From assembly GCA_021813325.1 (NCBI GenBank), contig JAKALA010000039.1:1-37580 (forward strand): DNA of 37,580 nt, given 5' to 3'. Each line of letters opens with the position of its first letter. Position 1 is the stretch's first letter. The notes under the pieces are model-generated. The model was not told the DNA's origin and ran no database searches. It saw only the letters and a list, made by a program, of their open reading frames with translations. The translations under genes and the position numbers were made by a program. Shown here one piece after another: positions 32,628 to 37,580 of this stretch. The stretch comes from a bacterium (GTDB lineage Bacteria > Verrucomicrobiota > Verrucomicrobiia > Limisphaerales > UBA11358).

Positions 32628-35600
32628 TCACTTCCGTTGGAATTTTAGTTGATCGCCATTCGCAGTAACCTTGATTTTGTCGCCGGACTTGAAGTCGCCT
32701 TCGAGCAGTTTCATGGAGAGCGGGTTCAGCAGATGTTCCTGCACGGCGCGTCTGAGCGGGCGGGCGCCGAATGCCGGGTCGTAACCTTCCTGAGCCAGCA
32801 GTTTCATGGCGTCGGCGCTCACGTCCAGCGCCAGGTTTTGCTGCGCGAGGCGTTTCTCCAGTTTTGCGATCTGAATTTCCACGATGCGCGCGAGTTCACT
32901 TTCGTCGAGGCTCTGGAAGATGATGATGTCGTCCACGCGGTTCAGGAATTCCGGACGGAAATGGCGTTTCAACTCGGCAAGCACCTCTTTTTCCAAATCT
33001 TCGTAGCAGCGGAGGTCTCGAGGCTCTGACTTAACTTCCGCACTTTCAGAATGAGCCTCCTTACGGCGGCTGCGACGGTCAAAGTATTCCTGAATGATCG
33101 GCGAGCCGAGGTTGCTGGTCATGATGACGATGGTGTTCTTGAAATCCACCGTGCGGCCCTGGCCGTCGGTGAGGCGTCCGTCGTCGAGCACTTGCAACAG
33201 GACGTTGAAGACGTCGGGATGCGCCTTCTCGATCTCGTCGAACAGCACCACGGAATACGGACGCCGCCGCACCGCCTCGCTGATCTGCCCGCCTTCGTCG
33301 TAGCCCACGTAGCCGGGTGGCGCGCCGATGAGCCGTTGCACGGAGAATTTTTCCATGTATTCGCTCATGTCAATGCGCACCATGGCGTTTTCGTCGTCGA
33401 ATAGAAACTCGGCCAGCGCGCGGGCCGTCTCGGTTTTGCCCACGCCGGTGGGGCCGAGGAAAATGAATGAGCCAATGGGCCGGTTCGGATCCTGCAAGCC
33501 ACTGCGCGCGCGGCGCACGGCGTCGGACACGGCCTTGATGGCGGCCTTTTGGCCAATGACGCGTTGCGCGAGCCGTTCCTCCATCTTGACGAGCTTTTGC
33601 CGCTCACCTTCGAGCATCCGAGAAACGGGGATGTGCGTCCATGACGCCACCACGCGGGCAATATCTTCGTCGGTGACTTCCTGGCGCAACAAGCGTAGCT
33701 GCGACGCCCTCGTCGCAGAATGTGTAGGCGACGCCTCGTCACCAGTTGTTGTTTTCGTTGTTCCAGACGACGGGGCGTCACAGCTACGCAACCGTTCCGG
33801 CAATGATTTGGGGTTGTTTCGGATGTAAGCCCGCAACCGTTCAAACTGCGCTTCGCTGCGCACGATGTGGTCAAAACTTTCTTTTTGCCAAAATTCGCCT
33901 TCGCGGCCCAATGCCTTGTTGATGCGATGGGCTGAGACGGATTTCCATGCCTGCAATGCCGTCGAAAGCCGGTAGCCTCCCATGGGTGTCACCAGAACGT
34001 GAACGTGATTGGGCATGACCACAAATTCATGCAGACGATAGGTTTTGCCGTCATCGTGTTTCAATGCCTCCTCCACCATCTGCTTCAATTCCGGCCGGGC
34101 CAGCAGGCATTCACCGTGGCATTCATCGAGCCATTGTTCCCAGCGGTTTGGGAAACGCTTGTAATAATCCTTCTGAGTCTGGTCATCCCACGGTTCAGGA
34201 TGCGCTTTCAACCAGGCTTCCCGTTCGGCGATCCAGGCTTTGACCCGCGCTTCGGGAAGCGAATCCCCCGTGCGCCAGGTGACAAAGTAAGTGGTTCCAT
34301 CCTGTCGCCAATGAGGCAGCCGGGTGCCACGCCCCTGGGCCACCAGGGTTTCTGGATCAAATGGCTGAAAGGGTGTGGTAGCGATGCTTTCGTCGGCAGT
34401 GGATTCCTTTGCCGATACTGGCGACGAGGCGTCGCAGCTACGGTGGAGCGCCGCCGACACAGCGGCCAGCTTCTTTTCCAGTTCGGGGATCTTGCCGTAT
34501 TGAAGTTCCGAAGCTTTTTGCAAATCACCGGCGCGCTGTGCCTTCTCCAAATCAATTTTTGCCTGCTCCAACTGCGATTGAACGACGCTGACGGCGTTGA
34601 CGGCGGCTTTTTCGTTCTGCCATTGCGCGGTGAGCGCCTTGGATTTTTCCTTTAAGTCGGCGAGTTCCTTGTCGAGCCGTTTCAAACGTTCCCTGCTCGC
34701 GGAATCTTTTTCCTTGGCGAGCGAGGTGCGCTCGATTTCCAACTGCAAAATCTGGCGGTCGAGTTGATCCAGTTCCGTCGGCTTGGAATCGAGTTCCATC
34801 TTGATGCGCGACGCGGCTTCGTCCACTAAGTCAATCGCCTTGTCCGGCAAAAAGCGGTCGGTGATGTAGCGATGTGACAGCGTGGCGGCGGCAACGAGCG
34901 CGGAATCCTGAATCCGCACGCCGTGATGCACTTCATAACGTTCCTTGAGTCCGCGCAAAATGGCGATGGTCGCCTCCACTGTCGGTTCGGCCACCATGAC
35001 GGGTTGAAAGCGACGTTCCAGTGCCGGGTCTTTCTCGATGTATTTGCGGTATTCATCGAGCGTGGTCGCGCCGACACAGCGCAGTTCGCCACGCGCGAGC
35101 TGTGGTTTCATGATGTTCGCGGCATCCGTCGCGCCTTCGGCGGCACCGGCGCCGACGAGCGTGTGCAATTCGTCAATGAACAAAATAATTTTTCCTTCGC
35201 TGGCCACGATTTCTTTGAGAAAGGCTTTGAGGCGATCCTCGAATTCGCCACGATACTTTGCGCCGGCAATCATCGCGCCAAGATCCATCGCAACCAGTTG
35301 TTTGTTCTTGAGTGATTCCGGAACATCACCGGCCACGATGCGGCGGGCGAGGCCCTCGGCAATGGCGGTTTTGCCCACGCCGGGTTCGCCGATGAGCACG
35401 GGATTGTTTTTGGTGCGGCGCGTGAGCACCTGCATCACGCGGCGTATTTCCTCGTCGCGGCCGATGACCGGATCAATCTTGCCCTGCTTGGCGAGCGCGG
35501 TGAGGTCGCGTCCGTATTTCTCCAGCGCCTGGAACTTCGCTTCCGGTTGCGGGTCGGTCACGCGCTGGTTGCCGCGCAATTCCGCCAACGCCTTGAGCAC

Positions 35601-36005
35601 GGCGTCGCGTTTGAGGTTGTGGGCGGAGATGATTTTCTTGAGCGATACGCTGGAGGAATCAATCAATCCGAGCAGCAGGTGTTCGGTGCTGATGTATTCG
35701 TCCTTGAGCTTTTTCGCCTCCGACTGCGCGGCGTCGAGCGCCTTTTGCAAATCGCGCCCCGCGTAGGGATCAGCGCCGCCTTCCACCCTGTGGCGCCGGG
35801 CAATTTCCTTTTCCAAATCCGGCTGAAGTTTGGCGGGCGGCACGCCGATGCGATGCAGCAGTTCCGGCACGAGGCTTTCTTCCTGGCCGAGCAGCGCGAG
35901 CAGCAGATGCTCGCAGTCAATCTCCTGATGCGACTGTGCCCGGGCCATGCGCTGCGCCTCCTGCAACGCCTCCTGCGATTTCTGAGTCAGCTTGTCGAGT
36001 TGCAT
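32628..36005 (-). CDS. clpB: ClpB disaggregase interrupted in frame by a RAYT element
   Basis: One 1125-codon frame. ClpB usually has about 860-880 residues. N-terminal domain: [14 protein letters not shown] onward with two Clp repeats. NBD1: Walker A GEPGVGKT (about 202-209), Walker B ILFIDELH. Middle coiled coil: about 400-520. NBD2: Walker A GPTGVGKT (about 850), Walker [12 protein letters not shown], then the C-terminal [15 protein letters not shown] and [18 protein letters not shown]. Residues 521-769 are foreign: a 747-bp RAYT element between the middle domain and NBD2. Excising it exactly restores [15 protein letters not shown] and a protein of 876 residues. A second in-frame insertion of about 22 residues ([20 protein letters not shown]) lies in NBD2 after [13 protein letters not shown]. 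Every ATPase motif is intact. Whether the fusion folds and works is unknown. Confidence 0.95.
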   Translation of the reverse strand: MQLDKLTQKSQEALQEAQRMARAQSHQEIDCEHLLLALLGQEESLVPELLHRIGVPPAKLQPDLEKEIARRHRVEGGADPYAGRDLQKALDAAQSEAKKLKDEYISTEHLLLGLIDSSSVSLKKIISAHNLKRDAVLKALAELRGNQRVTDPQPEAKFQALEKYGRDLTALAKQGKIDPVIGRDEEIRRVMQVLTRRTKNNPVLIGEPGVGKTAIAEGLARRIVAGDVPESLKNKQLVAMDLGAMIAGAKYRGEFEDRLKAFLKEIVASEGKIILFIDELHTLVGAGAAEGATDAANIMKPQLARGELRCVGATTLDEYRKYIEKDPALERRFQPVMVAEPTVEATIAILRGLKERYEVHHGVRIQDSALVAAATLSHRYITDRFLPDKAIDLVDEAASRIKMELDSKPTELDQLDRQILQLEIERTSLAKEKDSASRERLKRLDKELADLKEKSKALTAQWQNEKAAVNAVSVVQSQLEQAKIDLEKAQRAGDLQKASELQYGKIPELEKKLAAVSAALHRSCDASSPVSAKESTADESIATTPFQPFDPETLVAQGRGTRLPHWRQDGTTYFVTWRTGDSLPEARVKAWIAEREAWLKAHPEPWDDQTQKDYYKRFPNRWEQWLDECHGECLLARPELKQMVEEALKHDDGKTYRLHEFVVMPNHVHVLVTPMGGYRLSTALQAWKSVSAHRINKALGREGEFWQKESFDHIVRSEAQFERLRAYIRNNPKSLPERLRSCDAPSSGTTKTTTGDEASPTHSATRASQLRLLRQEVTDEDIARVVASWTHIPVSRMLEGERQKLVKMEERLAQRVIGQKAAIKAVSDAVRRARSGLQDPNRPIGSFIFLGPTGVGKTETARALAEFLFDDENAMVRIDMSEYMEKFSVQRLIGAPPGYVGYDEGGQISEAVRRRPYSVVLFDEIEKAHPDVFNVLLQVLDDGRLTDGQGRTVDFKNTIVIMTSNLGSPIIQEYFDRRSRRKEAHSESAEVKSEPRDLRCYEDLEKEVLAELKRHFRPEFLNRVDDIIIFQSLDESELARIVEIQIAKLEKRLAQQNLALDVSADAMKLLAQEGYDPAFGARPLRRAVQEHLLNPLSMKLLEGDFKSGDKIKVTANGDQLKFQRK
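33016..33080. repeat. small palindromic in-frame insertion in NBD2 of clpB
   Basis: GAGGCTC-TGA (33020-33029) pairs with TCA...GAGCCTC (33046-33048, 33053-33059) around a central region. It encodes about 22 extra residues, absent from ClpB proteins as I know them, at a surface position of the second ATPase domain. The exact ends are unclear. Confidence 0.5.
33695..33718 (+). repeat. REP hairpin 4, outer right end of the RAYT element
   Basis: GTAG (33695-33698) followed by CTGCGACG-CCCT-CGTCGCAG, a perfect 8-bp stem with a 4-nt loop. The GTAG foot is the mark of REP sequences processed by RAYT enzymes. Confidence 0.85.
33724..33742 (+). repeat. REP hairpin 3
   Basis: GTAG (33724-33727) then GCGACG-CCT-CGTCAC, a 6-bp stem with one mismatch. 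Same orientation as REP 4 and opposite to REP 2, so REP 2 with 3 and 4 forms a BIME-like cluster. Confidence 0.7.
33766..33787 (-). repeat. REP hairpin 2
   Basis: Minus strand GTAG (33787-33784) followed by CTGTGACG-CCC-CGTCGTCT. Core stem GACG/CGTC plus G-T wobbles, a more diverged copy. It lies just after the end of the RAYT core. Confidence 0.6.
34421..34441 (-). repeat. REP hairpin 1, outer left end of the RAYT element
   Basis: Minus strand GTAG (34441-34438) followed by CTGCGACG-CCT-CGTCGC, a 6-bp GCGACG/CGTCGC stem. Its first base is the first foreign base in clpB. Confidence 0.8.
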
Positions 36006-36110
36006 GGCCGGAATTTAGCGCAAAATCATCAGGGTGCAAGGTCGGGAAACGCAAGTGATTCCAAGCAAGATGAGACCGACCCTTTGCCATTTTCCGGCAA
36101 GGTTCAGGCG

Positions 36111-37577
36111 TCATTGCATCACGAAACGATAGAACAGATTTTGATTACCAACTGCTTTGGTGTCGGTGAATTGCCAGTCCCCATCAGGAGCGGCGGTGTT
36201 CGTTGAAACAGGTTGCCAGACTACGGGTGGCACCAAGCTGGCGGCACAGAATACAATATTGGTCGAACCGGGCTTGCTGACGCAATTGAGCCGGATGCTG
36301 CCGTTGGAATTGGCTTCAGTCTGGTATATCAGAGGGGTTGAGACCACGGTCAGATTGACAACGCTGCTGGTCACACTGCCGCCGGCGCCAGTCACGACCA
36401 ATTGATACCAGCCTTGATTTCCGGACCCAACGTTGCTCAGTGACAGGATTGGCCCTTGGGTATTGGTTACTTTGCGGATGCGGTTGTTATTCCAGTCGGC
36501 AATAAACAAATCACCCGCGCCGTCAAGAGCGACACAAGCCGGACCATATAAGGCAGCGTTGGTGGCGGCTCCACCATCACCGGAAAAGCCATGAGCAAAA
36601 ATATTTCCTGCCACCGTGGTAATGATTCCATTGGTATCGACCTTGCGAACCAAGTTATAGCCTTCGTCGGCAAAAAATATATTTCCGATGGCATCAAGTG
36701 CGACTCCCCAAGGCTTATAAAGCTGCGCGTTCGTGGCCATGATGCCGTTGGCTGATAGGTTCGCTCCTCCCCCGGCTATCGTGGTGATGATCCCGTTCGT
36801 ATCCACTTTTTGAACTCGACCTGCGCCCGTGTCCGCTATGTAGAGATTACCCGTGGTGTCCAAAGCCACACCTTGAACAACAGACAGGGCGGCATTAGTA
36901 GCCGCGCCACCATCTCCCGGAGTTTGGGAGCCACCTCCAGCCACGGTGTTAATAATGCCGTTTGTATCCACCTTCCGCACGCGGTGGTTAAATAGATCGG
37001 CAATGAACCAGTTGCCCCGGCCATCAAAAGCCACATCCGCAGGATAATTGAAAACGGCATTGGTGGCGGCTCCGCCATCACCGGAAAACCCCTGCGTGGT
37101 TGTTTTTCCGGCCACCGTCGTGATGATACCGTTGGTGTCCACCTTGCGAACACGGTTGTTGAATATATCAGCAATGAACATATTCCCGGCCGCATCAAAG
37201 GTCACATTATTGGGCCGATACAGGCCAGCATTGGTGGCCGCACCGCCATCACTAGAAAAACTACCGCCTCCACTGCTCGAAAAAGCGCCATTTCCCGCCA
37301 CGGTTGTAATAATGCCGTTGGTATCCACCCTGCGGACACGGTCATTGTTGTTATCGGCAATGTATAGATTACCCAAAACATCAAAGCCAACGCCTTGAGG
37401 ATAATATAAACTGGCAGTGGTGGCTGGCCTGCCATCGCCAGCGTAGGCGGCCGCGCCATTGCCAGCGACGGTGGTGATGAAGTTGTTGGAGAGATTGGTG
37501 CCGTTGAACTGCCATTGGCAGGTGAACGGTCCGGCGTTGGAAATGCCCACCGAAAACGTAACGTAACACCCACCCAC
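36111..37577 (-). CDS. NHL-repeat secreted protein, N-terminus cut by the window edge
   Basis: 488 or more residues, running off the right edge, so the listed first codon is not the true start. It begins with the end of an Ig-like segment (GPFTCQWQFNGTNLSNN). Six or more NHL-type propeller blades of about 50-60 residues follow (ITTVAGNG..GDGGAATNA..., GVALDTTGNLYIADTGAGRV and RKVDTNGI). A second Ig-like domain comes next (GPILSLSNVGSGNQGWYQLVV) and then a C-terminal beta domain ending LFYRFVMQ. It is expected to be extracellular or on the surface, with a six-bladed propeller that may bind protein or sugar. It is upstream of clpB on the same strand, with a 105-bp gap. Confidence 0.85.
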   Translation of the reverse strand: MGGCYVTFSVGISNAGPFTCQWQFNGTNLSNNFITTVAGNGAAAYAGDGRPATTASLYYPQGVGFDVLGNLYIADNNNDRVRRVDTNGIITTVAGNGAFSSSGGGSFSSDGGAATNAGLYRPNNVTFDAAGNMFIADIFNNRVRKVDTNGIITTVAGKTTTQGFSGDGGAATNAVFNYPADVAFDGRGNWFIADLFNHRVRKVDTNGIINTVAGGGSQTPGDGGAATNAALSVVQGVALDTTGNLYIADTGAGRVQKVDTNGIITTIAGGGANLSANGIMATNAQLYKPWGVALDAIGNIFFADEGYNLVRKVDTNGIITTVAGNIFAHGFSGDGGAATNAALYGPACVALDGAGDLFIADWNNNRIRKVTNTQGPILSLSNVGSGNQGWYQLVVTGAGGSVTSSVVNLTVVSTPLIYQTEANSNGSIRLNCVSKPGSTNIVFCAASLVPPVVWQPVSTNTAAPDGDWQFTDTKAVGNQNLFYRFVMQ

Positions 37578-37580
37578 TGT

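Larger units (their letters stand above)
33695..34441 (-). mobile_element. REP-associated tyrosine transposase (RAYT, Y1_Tnp/HUH) element inside clpB
   Basis: 747 bp, from GTAG at 34441 to the CTAC complement at 33695. The enzyme core runs from about 34373 to 33790: [66 protein letters not shown] and [20 protein letters not shown]. The HUH pair is His667-x-His669 of the clpB frame. The candidate catalytic Tyr is Tyr727 in RAYIRNNP. The position where some RAYTs have Tyr is Phe711 (ESFDHIV). No in-frame ATG precedes the core, so independent translation would need a GTG/TTG such as the GTG in ETLVAQ. No target-site duplication, as expected of HUH elements. The reading frame is undamaged, so the insertion is recent or under selection. 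Confidence 0.92.

Noticed and set aside
32628-36005. Reading the clpB frame as two ClpB genes split by an insertion or as an intein
   Set aside because: No stop or frameshift, and the insert has Y1_Tnp/HUH motifs and REP ends, with no intein splicing residues.
36430-37520. Regular about 170-bp repetition, considered as a CRISPR or tandem DNA repeat
   Set aside because: Period corresponds to NHL propeller blades and codon-level variation is that of a protein repeat.

Overview
This 37.6 kb, GC-rich window looks like chromosomal DNA of a Verrucomicrobiota bacterium (Pedosphaera/Limisphaerales type). That placement is an inference. It rests on the style of the secreted fibre protein (FTYQGRL...PYAIMA), a DUF1573-diheme cytochrome, a Reg_prop/Y_Y_Y sensor kinase, NHL-repeat secreted proteins and a RAYT with the ESFDHIVRS motif. 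No rRNA, tRNA or CRISPR array was seen.

Layout. (1) 139-3318 (-): hybrid-type sensor kinase with a periplasmic propeller, divergent from 3469-5355 (+), a secreted protein of unknown function. (2) 5486-7627 (+): housekeeping run yicC - gmk - coaC-like decarboxylase. (3) 7633-11529 (+): tightly overlapping operon of a membrane histidine kinase, an NtrC-type sigma-54 activator, a small membrane protein and an HpnD-like squalene/phytoene synthase. It converges on a nucleoside phosphorylase-family gene (11520-12224, -). (4) 12254-15125 (-): AP2-like protein, DEDDy exonuclease and a membrane-anchored serpin broken by one extra base in an A8 run. (5) 15449-17371 (+): thioredoxin-like [2Fe-2S] ferredoxin, PAS protein and SpoIIE-family phosphatase. 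This trio is known to me from [FeFe]-hydrogenase neighbourhoods, but no hydrogenase is present. (6) 17985-21944 (+): a 1319-aa chimera with signal peptide, fibre/adhesin-like repeats, a complete VgrG spike module and a second fibre region. (7) 21945-23013: relics of an IS630-type (-) and an IS1380-type (+) transposase. (8) miaB (+), then a long minus-strand run: clpB, DUF1573-cytochrome c, bioB, M14 peptidase, xseA, zinc-ribbon membrane protein, xseB, dxs. (9) 36111-37577 (-): NHL-repeat secreted protein running off the right edge.

The most striking feature is in clpB. A 747-bp element (33695-34441) carries a REP-associated tyrosine transposase (RAYT) with four flanking GTAG-footed hairpins. 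It sits exactly between the middle domain and the second ATPase domain. It starts with GTAG and ends with CTAC, is 3 x 249 bases long and has no stop codon, so clpB stays one 1125-codon frame. Removing it base-for-base restores an ordinary ClpB sequence (...[15 protein letters not shown]...). A second, smaller palindromic insertion is also in frame further downstream in the same gene. The other unusual items are the Sec-signal VgrG/fibre chimera, the zinc-ribbon/three-TM/serpin protein and the orphan ferredoxin-PAS-SpoIIE module.
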